A DNA stretch of 64,000 nt from Rhizobiaceae bacterium MnEN-MB40S. Its GTDB lineage: Bacteria > Pseudomonadota > Alphaproteobacteria > Rhizobiales > Rhizobiaceae. The stretch's first letter is position 1. Every line of letters starts with the position of its first letter. The stretch spans positions 1-64,000 of the forward strand of contig BRLC01000019.1 in NCBI GenBank assembly GCA_024343425.1, read 5' to 3'. A program made the translations under genes and the position numbers. Below, one piece after another: positions 9,364 to 17,270 of this stretch. The notes beneath the pieces are model-generated. The model made no database searches and was not told the DNA's origin. It saw only the letters and a list, made by a program, of their open reading frames with translations.

Positions 9364-10791
9364 TCAATCGACCTTTTCGTCGGTCTTTTCCGGTTCCGCC
9401 GCTTCGTCTTTTGCGGGATCGGCGTATTTCGCCGCCGCCGCCTCCTGGCGCGCCGCGCGGCGGTGATAGACGGCTAGCCGAACCGCGCGGTACCGTAGCC
9501 GCGTGTGGAATATCGCCACATCGATCACCATGCGGCCGCGCTGCATCTCTTCGATCTCTCGCGCATAGGCCTCCCGAAGCGCGACGCGATAGGACGTGAT
9601 GTGCGACGCGGCGAGATCCTCGATGCGATGCATGAGCCCCGCCCAGACCGGCGACACCAGCAACGATATAGCCGTCACGGCGATCGCCAGCCGATAGGTG
9701 TCGTCGTGCAGGATGTGCGCGCTCATCCCGGCGGCCGCCAGCACGAAGGAGAATTCGCCGATCTGCGCCATGGACAGGCCGGCGACCAGCGCCGTGCGGG
9801 GATCAGAACCCGTCAGCCGCAGGAGGGCGATATTCAGAACCGACTTCGCTGCGATCACGATCAGGCACGCCAGCAGCACGATCAGAAGATTGTCCCAGAT
9901 GAACCACAGATCGATCAGCAGTCCGATCGACAGGAAGAATATGACGAGAAGCACGCTCTGTATCGGTTCGATGACGGGTATGACGCGGCTTCTGAGCGTC
10001 GAATTGCCGATCAGGATGCCCGCCAGGAACGCGCCGTAAACTGGCGACAATCCCGCAAGGCCCGATAGCGAAGCGGCGGTGAAGCAAATCGCCAGCGCCC
10101 CGACCGCGACGATTTCCACATTGCGCTCGATCTTCTCGGTATAGGGCACGCGCAGTTTTCCGCGCGATCCCAGCCACCACAAAAGGCCGCCGAGAAGCCC
10201 CACCGAGATCACGATCTTCAGTGTGACGACCGTATAGTTGACGGACTCGCCCCCAAAACTCGACGCGAAGACCAGCATCGGCACCACGGCGAGGTCCTGG
10301 GCGATGAGCACGGCGATCGCCACCCGGCCTTCTTCGCCGCGCAGCACGCCCATCTCGTCCAGCATCTTCATCGCCACAACGGTGCTGGAAAGCGCGATGA
10401 TGAAGCCGAGGATGATGCCTTCTGCAATCGATGAACCGATCGCGTAACCGATCAGCAGTCCGACCGAGACCGCCGCCGCGATCTGCCCGCCACACACCAG
10501 CACCGCCTGTTTGAGGGTGAGCACGAAGGCCTTGAGCGACAATTCGATGCCGATGAAGAACAACAGCACCAGAACGCCCATTTCCGCCAGCACGTTGACG
10601 TAGGTGGAGCTGGGGATGACCCCGAAACCTGTCGGCCCCAAAGCCATGCCTGCAAGTATGAAGCCGACGAGCGGCGGCTGACGCAGTATGATCAGGCCGA
10701 GTCCCAGGAGGCCCGCGATCGCCGCGACAAAGGCGATATTGCTGAGTGCGGCGCCCTGTGCTGCGTGTTCGGCGGCGGCTGTATGATCCAT
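9364..10791 (-). CDS. Cation:proton antiporter, CPA2 (KefB/KefC-like) without a TrkA-N domain
   Basis: This 475-residue membrane protein has about 12 hydrophobic segments. It carries CPA2 signatures GMALGPTGFG (about 49-58), LLFFIGIELSL (about 76-86), FIIALSSTVVAMKML and a conserved IAQDLAVVPML. Full KefB/C proteins carry a C-terminal RCK/TrkA-N nucleotide-binding domain. Here the tail after about residue 390 is a short charged segment (EEMQRGRMVIDVA... to AEPEKTDEKVD), so the regulatory domain is absent. K+/H+ or Na+/H+ exchange across the inner membrane is likely. The gene converges on the transglycosylase with a 4 bp gap. Confidence 0.88.
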   Translation of the reverse strand: MDHTAAAEHAAQGAALSNIAFVAAIAGLLGLGLIILRQPPLVGFILAGMALGPTGFGVIPSSTYVNVLAEMGVLVLLFFIGIELSLKAFVLTLKQAVLVCGGQIAAAVSVGLLIGYAIGSSIAEGIILGFIIALSSTVVAMKMLDEMGVLRGEEGRVAIAVLIAQDLAVVPMLVFASSFGGESVNYTVVTLKIVISVGLLGGLLWWLGSRGKLRVPYTEKIERNVEIVAVGALAICFTAASLSGLAGLSPVYGAFLAGILIGNSTLRSRVIPVIEPIQSVLLVIFFLSIGLLIDLWFIWDNLLIVLLACLIVIAAKSVLNIALLRLTGSDPRTALVAGLSMAQIGEFSFVLAAAGMSAHILHDDTYRLAIAVTAISLLVSPVWAGLMHRIEDLAASHITSYRVALREAYAREIEEMQRGRMVIDVAIFHTRLRYRAVRLAVYHRRAARQEAAAAKYADPAKDEAAEPEKTDEKVD

Positions 10792-10824
10792 CTTGCGGGT
10801 TTCGGCTCCTTTCGCGGATGCACA

Positions 10825-10841
10825 CGTGCAAGTCTTGCACG
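10825..10841. promoter_or_regulatory. 17 bp palindrome upstream of the antiporter gene
   Basis: CGTGCAAGTCTTGCACG is a perfect inverted repeat of 8 bp arms around one central T. It lies 34 bp before the antiporter start codon, in the 208 bp divergent gap to the EamA gene, where an operator would be expected. No regulator gene is adjacent, so the bound protein is unknown. Confidence 0.5.
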
Positions 10842-10999
10842 CCGTTTTGCGCGCGACAAGTGATCTCGTGCCTTAGGATCATGATTTCGTTGCTTTAATT
10901 GTGGCCTTTAAAACAGTAACGCCCGATTTGAAGCGCAAGAAGCGGATTGTTTCAATTACAGGTTCGGTTAACGTCAGGCCCACAAAGCAAGAGAGACTC

Positions 11000-11905
11000 A
11001 TGCAAAACCGATTGACGCTTTCCACCTGGCTGATGCTTGTCGCACTCGGGCTGATCTGGGGCGCCTCGTTCTTTTTTGCGCGGACCGCCGTTGTCTGGGT
11101 GCCGCCGCTCACCCTGGTTTTCCTGCGCGTGGTTCTGGCCGCGATCGCGCTACATCTGTACCTGCGCGGGCGCAACGGGCTCTATCGGACACTTGCAGCA
11201 CGTTGGCGCTCCTTTCTTGTTCTCGGCGCAATCAACAACGTCATCCCGTTTTCGCTGATCTTCATGGGCCAGACACAGATCGGCGCGGGCCTGGCGGCGA
11301 TTCTCAACGCAACCACCCCGCTCTGGACTCTTGTCATCGCAAATGTCCTCACCGAAGACGAGAAGATGACGACGACGAAAATGCTGGGATGCGTCCTGGG
11401 TCTCGTCGGCGTTCTGGTTCTGACAGGCCCGTCGGCGCTCTCCGGATTCGACGCCCATATCTGGGCCCAACTCGCCATTGTCGGCGCCGCCGTCAGCTAC
11501 GGATTTGCAGCGACATTCGCCAAATCGTTTCGCGGCGTGGCGCCCACGGTCGTCGCCACGGGACAGCTCAGCGCATCGTCCATCATCATGATTCCGCTGA
11601 TCTGCGCCATCGACCAGCCATGGACGCTCGCCGTTCCGCCGATCGAGGTGGTCGGCGCCATCGTCCTCCTGGCGGTGCTGTCGACATCGGTCGCCTATAT
11701 TCTGTTTTTCCGCATTATCGCTGACGCCGGCGCCACCAACGGATCGCTGGTCACGCTTCTGGTGCCGCCGAGCGCCATCCTGCTGGGCGTCCTGTTTCTC
11801 GGGGAAACGCTCACGCCCCACGCCGCGCTCGGCCTCGCCCTGATTGCGGCCGGACTCCTCGTCATTGATGGAAGATTGTTTCGCAGGCGAAGATTTCACA
11901 CATGA
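11000..11905 (+). CDS. DMT superfamily transporter (EamA domains)
   Basis: This 301-residue protein has ten predicted membrane segments in two EamA repeats (about 12-140 and 150-290). GLIWGASFFFAR is near the start and FLGETLTPHAALGLALIAAGLLVI at the end of the second repeat. EamA proteins export metabolites or take up small solutes, and the substrate cannot be read from sequence. I prefer the ATG at 11000, preceded by AAGAGAG, because the family usually begins a few residues before the first membrane helix. A GTG at 10901 in the same frame would add 33 residues. Confidence 0.85.
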   Translation: MQNRLTLSTWLMLVALGLIWGASFFFARTAVVWVPPLTLVFLRVVLAAIALHLYLRGRNGLYRTLAARWRSFLVLGAINNVIPFSLIFMGQTQIGAGLAAILNATTPLWTLVIANVLTEDEKMTTTKMLGCVLGLVGVLVLTGPSALSGFDAHIWAQLAIVGAAVSYGFAATFAKSFRGVAPTVVATGQLSASSIIMIPLICAIDQPWTLAVPPIEVVGAIVLLAVLSTSVAYILFFRIIADAGATNGSLVTLLVPPSAILLGVLFLGETLTPHAALGLALIAAGLLVIDGRLFRRRRFHT

Positions 11906-12177
11906 TTTCAGTGCGTTACAGAATCATTATTCCTCGGCGGATGTGAAAAAATGTCACAAAATCGCCACGAGATCGATTCGCACCTGCAAAAATTGCGTGA
12001 ATCTGTCCCCATGTTCCACATTTTTCTGGCGCCACAGGAATGCGATTGATTTCATGGCGTTAGCACCCCTTAAGGGGGCGGTTATTCCCGCTAATATCGC
12101 ATTGCAGCAACTATTTTTCTTTTCAACACCGCGCATTCCGTCATAGCATTCGACTGTAAACCTCAAGGAGGTCAGCT
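11906..12177. other. Intergenic leader region before the 25-residue microprotein
   Basis: This 272 bp A/T-enriched stretch has no protein-like frame. It contains TGTGA-N7-TCACA (11942-11958) and a short C4/G4 inverted repeat around TTAA at about 12066-12077. The microprotein ribosome binding site lies at its right end. I cannot place a confident promoter. Confidence 0.4.
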
Positions 12178-12255
12178 ATGGGACTAACGCGATCGGTGAA
12201 TGTCCTGATGATCGGTGCAGCGTTCTTGTTCATCTTGGTCATGCTGTTTCTCTAA
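12178..12255 (+). CDS. 25-residue single-pass membrane microprotein
   Basis: ATG at 12178 to TAA at 12255 encodes 25 residues: a short polar start (MGLTRSVNV) and then an unbroken hydrophobic stretch (LMIGAAFLFILVMLFL). That is enough for one membrane helix with the positive residue at the N-terminal side. A near-perfect Shine-Dalgarno (AAGGAGGT, 12165-12172) sits 5 bp before the ATG, much stronger than those of most genes here. A strong hairpin follows 59 bp downstream. Together these look like a complete small transcription unit. I do not recognise a named family. Confidence 0.65.
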   Translation: MGLTRSVNVLMIGAAFLFILVMLFL

Positions 12256-12313
12256 AAAGAACACATGGGTGGCATGAGTCCGAAACCGGGCTCCACAGTT
12301 TCAGCAGGTAAAA

Positions 12314-12337
12314 CGGGGGTGGCGCAAGCCGCCCCCG
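12314..12337 (+). terminator. Terminator-like hairpin after the microprotein
   Basis: A ten-base-pair stem with one G-T pair (CGGGGGTGGC pairing with GCCGCCCCCG) closes a GCAA tetraloop. TCCTCATTTCC follows. It can end the microprotein message. It also lies just beyond the 3' end of metF on the other strand, so it may serve both directions. Confidence 0.6.
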
Positions 12338-12367
12338 TCCTCATTTCCGGATTATTTACAAAATCAG

Positions 12368-13291
12368 CTACGCGGCGGCGTTGCCGGTCACCGGGGTTCC
12401 TGTCACCGGAGCGCGCAGCCCCAGAAGATGGCAGATCGCATAGACGAGCTGCGCCCGGTTCATCGTATAGAAATGGAAATCCTGCACGCCGCGCTCGACG
12501 AGGTCCATGACCTGGTCCGCCGCGACCGTGGCCGAAACAAGCGCCCGGGTCTGCGGATCATTGTCCAGTCCCTCGAAGCGTTTCGCAAGCCAGTCGGGTA
12601 TCGAGGCGCCGCACCGGCCGGCGAACTCCGCCACCTGACCGAAATTATGGATGGGCAGAATGCCCGGCACGATCGGAATGTAGATTCCGGCCCGGCGCAC
12701 CCGCTCGACATACCGCTCATAGCTGTCATTGTCGAAAAAGAACTGGGTGATCGCCCGCGTCGCGCCGTTGTCGACCTTGCGTTTCAGCATGTCGATATCG
12801 GTCATGAAGTCAGGACTTTCGGGATGCTTTTCCGGATAGGCCGACACGGATATCTCGAAATCGGCGAAGGCCTTCAGCCCGGCCACCAGTTCGGCGGCGT
12901 TTCCGTAGCCGTCGGGGTGCGGACGATAGCGCTTGCCGACGCCGTCGGGTGAATCGCCGCGCAGCGCCACGAAGTGCCGCACGCCGGCGTTCCAGAATTC
13001 ACGCGCGACCGCGTCGACCTGGTCCCGCGTCGAGTTCACGCAGGTCAGATGGGCCGCCGGCTTCAGCTCGGTTTCCGAAAGCAGGCGGCGAACCGTCGCA
13101 AGCGTCGGCTGACGCGTCGAGCCGCCCGCGCCATAGGTCACCGAAACGAAATCCGGATTGAACGGCGCAAGCCGCATGACGCTTTCCCAGAGCTGACTTT
13201 CCATGTCACCGCTGCGCGGCGGGAAGAATTCGAACGATACGTTCATGGCTTTGCCGAGCAGAGCCGGGGCCGATCTGTGCAATGTGGACAT
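12368..13291 (-). CDS. metF: 5,10-methylenetetrahydrofolate reductase
   Basis: This 307-residue protein reduces 5,10-methylene-THF to 5-methyl-THF for methionine synthesis, using FAD. The MetF barrel is recognisable from VSFEFFPPRSGDME (about 18-31, catalytic Glu in the FEFFPP motif), SVTYGAGGSTR (about 50-60), HLTCV, ALRGDSP, FFFDND and PGILPI. Length matches the family. The gene begins 2 bp after the stop of the ArsR-methyltransferase gene on the same strand, so the regulator and metF form one operon. Confidence 0.96.
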   Translation of the reverse strand: MSTLHRSAPALLGKAMNVSFEFFPPRSGDMESQLWESVMRLAPFNPDFVSVTYGAGGSTRQPTLATVRRLLSETELKPAAHLTCVNSTRDQVDAVAREFWNAGVRHFVALRGDSPDGVGKRYRPHPDGYGNAAELVAGLKAFADFEISVSAYPEKHPESPDFMTDIDMLKRKVDNGATRAITQFFFDNDSYERYVERVRRAGIYIPIVPGILPIHNFGQVAEFAGRCGASIPDWLAKRFEGLDNDPQTRALVSATVAADQVMDLVERGVQDFHFYTMNRAQLVYAICHLLGLRAPVTGTPVTGNAAA

Positions 13292-13293
13292 GA

Positions 13294-14313
13294 TCAGGCA
13301 GTTCCTTTCGCTTGGGGTGAGAGTGCGGCGTTGTCGGCGATCAGCAGGCGCGGATCGCGGGCAAGCCAGATTGTTACCGTCAGTTTCTCGCCGCTGTTCT
13401 TGCCGGGCGTCAGGCTGACTGTCTTTTCAACCGTCAGACCTGCGTCCTTCAGCCAGCCCGACATTACGTCGGACGCAAAGCCGAGACGAACATGGGCGTG
13501 TTCCTTCTGCAGGACGTCGAGTTCGTGCGGCGCGAAATCCACGACGATCATGCGTCCGCCGGGCGCAAGCATGCGCGCGGCCTCGACAATCGCATCTTCC
13601 GGATTCTGCAGAAAATGCAGCACCTGATGGATCGTGACGAGATCGAAGGAGTCGCGATCAAGCGGCAGGTTGAGAATATCCGCATGACGCACGGAGGCGT
13701 GGGACACGCCCTCCCTGTCGATATGGGCGCGGGCGACGGCCAGCATGTCGCGACTGGCGTCGACGCCGATGCCGCGCCGGTAAAGGCCGGAAAAAAGCTG
13801 CAGGATCCGTCCAGTGCCGGTTCCCAGATCGAGCATGGAGTCAAAGGGCGTCAAGCCGACCAGCTCGACCAGCGCCGCCTCGACCTGCTCGTCGGACACA
13901 TGCAGGGAGCGCAGTTCGTCCCAGCTTGCCGCATTGCGGCTGAAATATTCCTGCGCGCGCGCCGCGCGGGCGGCCTTCACCGCCTCCAGCCGCTCTCCGT
14001 CCCTTTGCAGAAGCGCATCGGCGGGGGAAACGCTTTGAATGACCTGCCGCGCCAGTTCGCCGGCAAGCCCTTCGGAGGCAAGGCGAAAATACGCCCAGGC
14101 GCCTTCCTGGTAGCGCTCCACCAGTCCCGCTTCGCCGAGCAGTTTGAGATGTCTGGAAATGCGCGGCTGCGACTGGCCGAGGATCTCCGTCATGTCGGTG
14201 ACGGTCAGATCGCCTTCGAGCATCAGCGCAAGCAGGCGCATGCGCGTCGGCTCGCCAGCGGCCTTGAGCACGTCCACAGTCCTGTCCAGGCTGAGTTTCC
14301 GACTGTCGAGCAT
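13294..14313 (-). CDS. ArsR-family regulator fused to a SAM-dependent methyltransferase domain (SahR-like)
   Basis: This 339-residue protein has an ArsR winged helix at about residues 12-90 (LGQSQPRISRHLKLLGEAGLV as the recognition region). A class I methyltransferase fold covers about 120-320, with motif I SMLDLGTGTGRIL (159-171) and IVVDFAPHELDVL later. This matches the SahR type, in which the methyltransferase-like domain senses S-adenosylhomocysteine and controls methionine-cycle genes. That assignment is from family knowledge. Its position directly upstream of metF in one operon supports it, as does an AT-rich palindrome 80 bp before its start. Real methyltransferase activity is possible but unproven. 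Confidence 0.85.
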   Translation of the reverse strand: MLDSRKLSLDRTVDVLKAAGEPTRMRLLALMLEGDLTVTDMTEILGQSQPRISRHLKLLGEAGLVERYQEGAWAYFRLASEGLAGELARQVIQSVSPADALLQRDGERLEAVKAARAARAQEYFSRNAASWDELRSLHVSDEQVEAALVELVGLTPFDSMLDLGTGTGRILQLFSGLYRRGIGVDASRDMLAVARAHIDREGVSHASVRHADILNLPLDRDSFDLVTIHQVLHFLQNPEDAIVEAARMLAPGGRMIVVDFAPHELDVLQKEHAHVRLGFASDVMSGWLKDAGLTVEKTVSLTPGKNSGEKLTVTIWLARDPRLLIADNAALSPQAKGTA

Positions 14314-14392
14314 CGATTCCCCGTTTTGGTCGCGGCAATCGGCTGGAACCGGGTCTCAACCTGCAATCAACGCTGCGACGCCATTCAATCAC

Positions 14393-14408
14393 ATAAACAT
14401 ATCTTTAT
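14393..14408. promoter_or_regulatory. AT-rich palindrome, likely operator of the ArsR-methyltransferase/metF operon
   Basis: ATAAACATATCTTTAT is a 16 bp inverted repeat that is symmetric except for the C/C pair at positions 6 and 11. It stands out in a GC-rich sequence and lies 80 bp upstream of the regulator start. An autoregulatory site for a SahR-like protein is the simplest reading. Confidence 0.65.
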
Positions 14409-14475
14409 ATGATTTCGAGACGTGTCGCAACAGCAATATTGTGTGGCGCAAACAGAATCCGCGGCGCGGCTCTCG

Positions 14476-15060
14476 TCAGCCGGTGTAGATCCACTGTTCG
14501 GGGAGTTGCGCGTACATCTTTTCACCCGGCTCAATCACGCCCGGTTTCTCGACCCAGGCAAGCAGGCCACGCTTGCGTTTGGCCGCCGGCACGAAGCCCA
14601 GGGACAGGGTCGCGCGGTCCTTGTCCGGATAGTGATCGGCGATGGCGTTGCCCGATATCCGGCATGGCCCGTTCTGGAAGTCGACCTTGAGGGTCGCGCC
14701 GCCTTCGAAAAACAGCAGCGTCGCGGCCGGCAGCATCGACAGGCTGGCGATCCCGTCAATCGTGATGTTGCCGCCGATCCATTCGGGCGCGATCCGCTCG
14801 ATTTCCATGATCGCGGCGGCTTCCGCCAGTTCTTCCGGCGACAGGATCGTGAGCTGCCGCTCGTTGCGCATCTCGGTGCCGCGCGGATACCAGGGTTCGC
14901 GCGATCCGGATTTGCGAAGGATGCCGGCGTGATGATCGCCGGCGATGCCTTCATAGCTCAGTTCCAGCCGATCCACCGGCTCGGTGGTGAATGTTTCGCC
15001 AAGCGCCGCGAAAACGCCGGCGACCACACCGCTGATCTTGCGCGAGGGAATGATGTCCAT
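14476..15060 (-). CDS. MOSC domain-containing protein
   Basis: This 194-residue protein is a single MOSC (molybdenum cofactor sulfurase C-terminal) domain. Conserved features are the GDHHAG segment, a NERQLTIL segment, EWIGGNITIDGI and a cysteine in NGPCRISG. MOSC domains carry or transfer sulfur or bind molybdopterin, and stand-alone members are mostly uncharacterised. It is transcribed in the same direction as ettA, about 34 bp downstream of its stop, so co-transcription is possible. Confidence 0.82.
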   Translation of the reverse strand: MDIIPSRKISGVVAGVFAALGETFTTEPVDRLELSYEGIAGDHHAGILRKSGSREPWYPRGTEMRNERQLTILSPEELAEAAAIMEIERIAPEWIGGNITIDGIASLSMLPAATLLFFEGGATLKVDFQNGPCRISGNAIADHYPDKDRATLSLGFVPAAKRKRGLLAWVEKPGVIEPGEKMYAQLPEQWIYTG

Positions 15061-15094
15061 GGTCGGCTCCCTTTTTGTGACGGAGTGATGCCCC

Positions 15095-16744
15095 CTACCG
15101 CGTCAGCCGCTTGTAGGTGACGCGTTTCGGATTGACGGAATCCGGTCCGAGGCGGCGGATCTTGTCCTTCTCGTAATCCTCGAAGTTGCCTTCGAACCAT
15201 TCCACGTGGCTGTCGCCTTCGAAGGCCAGGATATGCGTCGCCAGTCGGTCAAGAAACATGCGATCGTGGCTGATGATAACGGCGCAGCCTGCGAAATTCT
15301 CCAGCGCGTCCTCAAGCGCGGCCAGCGTTTCGGTGTCCAGATCGTTGGTCGGTTCGTCGAGCAGGATGACGTTGGACCCCTGTTTCAGGACCTTCGCCAG
15401 GTGCACCCGGTTGCGCTGTCCGCCGGAGAGCGTGCCGACTTTCTGCTGCTGGTCGCCGCCCTTGAAATTGAAGTTCGAGCAGTAGGCGCGCGAATTGACC
15501 TCGTGCTTGCCGAGTTTGATGATGTCGTTTCCGCCGGAGATTTCCTCCCAGACGGTCTTGCCGGCGTCCAGCGCGTCACGGCTCTGATCGACATAGCCGA
15601 GATCGACGGTTTCGCCGATCGTCACATCGCCATCGTCGGGCTTTTCCTGTCCGGTGATCATACGGAACAGCGTCGTCTTGCCGGCGCCGTTCGGGCCGAT
15701 CACGCCGACGATGCCGCCCGGCGGCAGCTTGAAGCTCAGATCGTCGATCAACAGCCGCTCGCCATAGCCCTTGCTGACGTCTTCCACGTCGATCACCTGG
15801 TTGCCGAGGCGTTCTCCGACCGGAATGATGATCTGGGCGTCGCCCGGGCGGCGATCGGCGGCTGCGTCCACCAGTTCGTTATAGGCGCGGATACGCGCCT
15901 TGGATTTCGCCTGCCGCGCCTTCGGGCTGGACGATATCCAGGCCTGTTCCTGCGCCATCGCCTTCTGGCGGTTGGCCTCTTCGCGGCCTTCCTGGACAAG
16001 CCGCTTGGCCTTGGCTTCCAGATAGGCGGAGTAGTTGCCCTCATAGGGAATGCCCCTGCCCCGGTCGAGTTCGAGGATCCAGCCGGTCACGTTGTCGAGG
16101 AAATAGCGATCGTGGGTGATCATCAGCACGGCGCCCGGATATTCGCGCAGATGCTTTTCAAGCCAGGCGATCGTTTCCGCGTCCAGGTGGTTGGTCGGTT
16201 CGTCGAGCAGCAGCAGATCAGGCTGCGAGAGCAGCAGCTTGCACAGCGCGACGCGGCGCTTTTCACCGCCGGACAGATTGTCGACCGCGCTTTCGCCGGG
16301 CGGACAGCGCAGCGCGTCCATCGCCATTTCGACCTGGCTGTCGAGATCCCACAGGTTCTGCGCGTCGATGATGTCCTGAAGCTTAGCGCCCTCGTCCGCC
16401 GTCTCGTCGGAATAGTTCATCATCAGTTCGTTGTAGCGGTCGACGATCGCCTTCTTTTCAGCAACGCCTTCCATGACGTTCTCGGCGACTGTTTTCGTCT
16501 CGTCGAGCTGCGGCTCCTGCGGCAGATAGCCGACGGTCGCGCCCTCCGCGACCCAGGCTTCGCCCGTATATTCATTGTCCAACCCGGCCATGATGCGCAG
16601 CACGGTGGACTTGCCGGCGCCGTTCGGACCCAGAATGCCGATCTTGGCGTCGGGGTAGAAAGACAGGTGGATGTTTTCAAGAACCTTCTTGGAGCCATAG
16701 GCCTTGTTGAGGCCGGCCATATGGTAGATGAACTGGCGTGCCAT
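15095..16744 (-). CDS. ettA: Energy-dependent translational throttle protein EttA (ABC-F)
   Basis: This 549-residue ABC-F ATPase has two nucleotide-binding domains without membrane segments. Walker A motifs are GPNGAGKST (near residue 39) and GPNGAGKTT (near 355). ABC signatures are [12 protein letters not shown] and [12 protein letters not shown], and [11 protein letters not shown] and [11 protein letters not shown] are the Walker B regions. EttA binds the ribosomal E site and gates entry into elongation according to ATP/ADP ratio. I chose the ATG at 16744 ([17 protein letters not shown]), which gives the family length. The open frame upstream to 17014 has no family similarity. Confidence 0.95.
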   Translation of the reverse strand: MARQFIYHMAGLNKAYGSKKVLENIHLSFYPDAKIGILGPNGAGKSTVLRIMAGLDNEYTGEAWVAEGATVGYLPQEPQLDETKTVAENVMEGVAEKKAIVDRYNELMMNYSDETADEGAKLQDIIDAQNLWDLDSQVEMAMDALRCPPGESAVDNLSGGEKRRVALCKLLLSQPDLLLLDEPTNHLDAETIAWLEKHLREYPGAVLMITHDRYFLDNVTGWILELDRGRGIPYEGNYSAYLEAKAKRLVQEGREEANRQKAMAQEQAWISSSPKARQAKSKARIRAYNELVDAAADRRPGDAQIIIPVGERLGNQVIDVEDVSKGYGERLLIDDLSFKLPPGGIVGVIGPNGAGKTTLFRMITGQEKPDDGDVTIGETVDLGYVDQSRDALDAGKTVWEEISGGNDIIKLGKHEVNSRAYCSNFNFKGGDQQQKVGTLSGGQRNRVHLAKVLKQGSNVILLDEPTNDLDTETLAALEDALENFAGCAVIISHDRMFLDRLATHILAFEGDSHVEWFEGNFEDYEKDKIRRLGPDSVNPKRVTYKRLTR

Positions 16745-17003
16745 GGCGCGCGTGTTTCCTCGTAACTGATTGCTCGGAATTTTGGCTGCTTGTAGTGCGA
16801 GACGCGGTGAATTGAAAGCATATTGCAACATAAATTCGATGCTGGCGAGACAGCCCCGCGGCATGGTCGAAATCCTTGTCCACTTCACTTTGCTCTCGCA
16901 AAAGCGTGAATTTGTTCGCGGCCATCGTGAGAAAAGGTGAGGAAATGATCGTCTAGATTGCGCGTGCCGAAACTGATTTCGGTCATTTCCAGAGGAGATA
17001 CTC
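16745..17003. other. Divergent promoter region between ettA and the CGA-repeat peptide gene
   Basis: This 259 bp gap must hold promoters in both directions. I see no strong sigma-70 hexamers, known operator or stable hairpin. AGAGGAGA at 16991-16998 is the ribosome binding site of the rightward gene. Confidence 0.4.
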
Positions 17004-17192
17004 ATGAACGGCAAATCCAGAAAAGCACTCGCAATGATGATCGTTGGCGGCGGACTGACGGCTGCAGTCGCAGCGACCCCGGCCTGGTCTTCCTGCGGCG
17101 CATGCGGCGCTTGCGGCGCCTGCGGATCGAAAAAGGAAAAAGTCTGTGGCGCTTGTGGCGCATGCGGCGCTTGTGGCGCGAAGAAAGACTAA
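17004..17192 (+). CDS. Small secreted protein with two blocks of Cys-Gly-Ala repeats
   Basis: This 62-residue protein has a clear Sec-type signal peptide ([17 protein letters not shown] then a hydrophobic stretch, about residues 1-29). The mature part is almost only CGA repeats. Block one has cysteines at 31, 34, 37 and 40, then the charged linker SKKEKV. Block two has cysteines at 48, 51, 54 and 57, and the protein ends AKKD. All eight cysteines are in CxxC register, giving two identical metal-binding-like or disulfide-rich blocks in 32 residues. An excellent ribosome binding site (AGAGGAGA) sits 5 bp before the ATG. It is followed by a hairpin and then the HGHFH-motif gene. Metal binding, a RiPP-like precursor role, or redox buffering are all possible. 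I do not recognise a characterised homolog. Confidence 0.8.
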   Translation: MNGKSRKALAMMIVGGGLTAAVAATPAWSSCGACGACGACGSKKEKVCGACGACGACGAKKD

Positions 17193-17206
17193 TTCGGCGC
17201 TATGCC

Positions 17207-17229
17207 GGGAGCCGTGTCTTTCGGCTCCC
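17207..17229 (+). terminator. Hairpin between the CGA-repeat gene and the downstream gene
   Basis: GGGAGCCG (17207-17214) and CGGCTCCC (17222-17229) form a perfect 8 bp stem with a 7-base loop. TGCAATTTCTGG follows, a poor U-tract. This looks like a partial terminator or a 3' stabiliser. It would let the small peptide be made in excess over the downstream protein if both are on one transcript. Confidence 0.6.
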
Positions 17230-17270
17230 TGCAATTTCTGGCATAAGCAAAGCGTAGCGGAACCGGACAG

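Noticed and set aside
11942-11958. CRP/FNR-like site TGTGA-N7-TCACA
   Set aside because: Spacing is one base longer than the usual N6, the site is AT-rich and isolated, and no target start lies at a sensible distance.
16928-16990. ECF sigma factor promoter (GGAAA-17-CGTG) before the Cys-rich peptide gene
   Set aside because: Matches to known ECF consensus are too poor to support.
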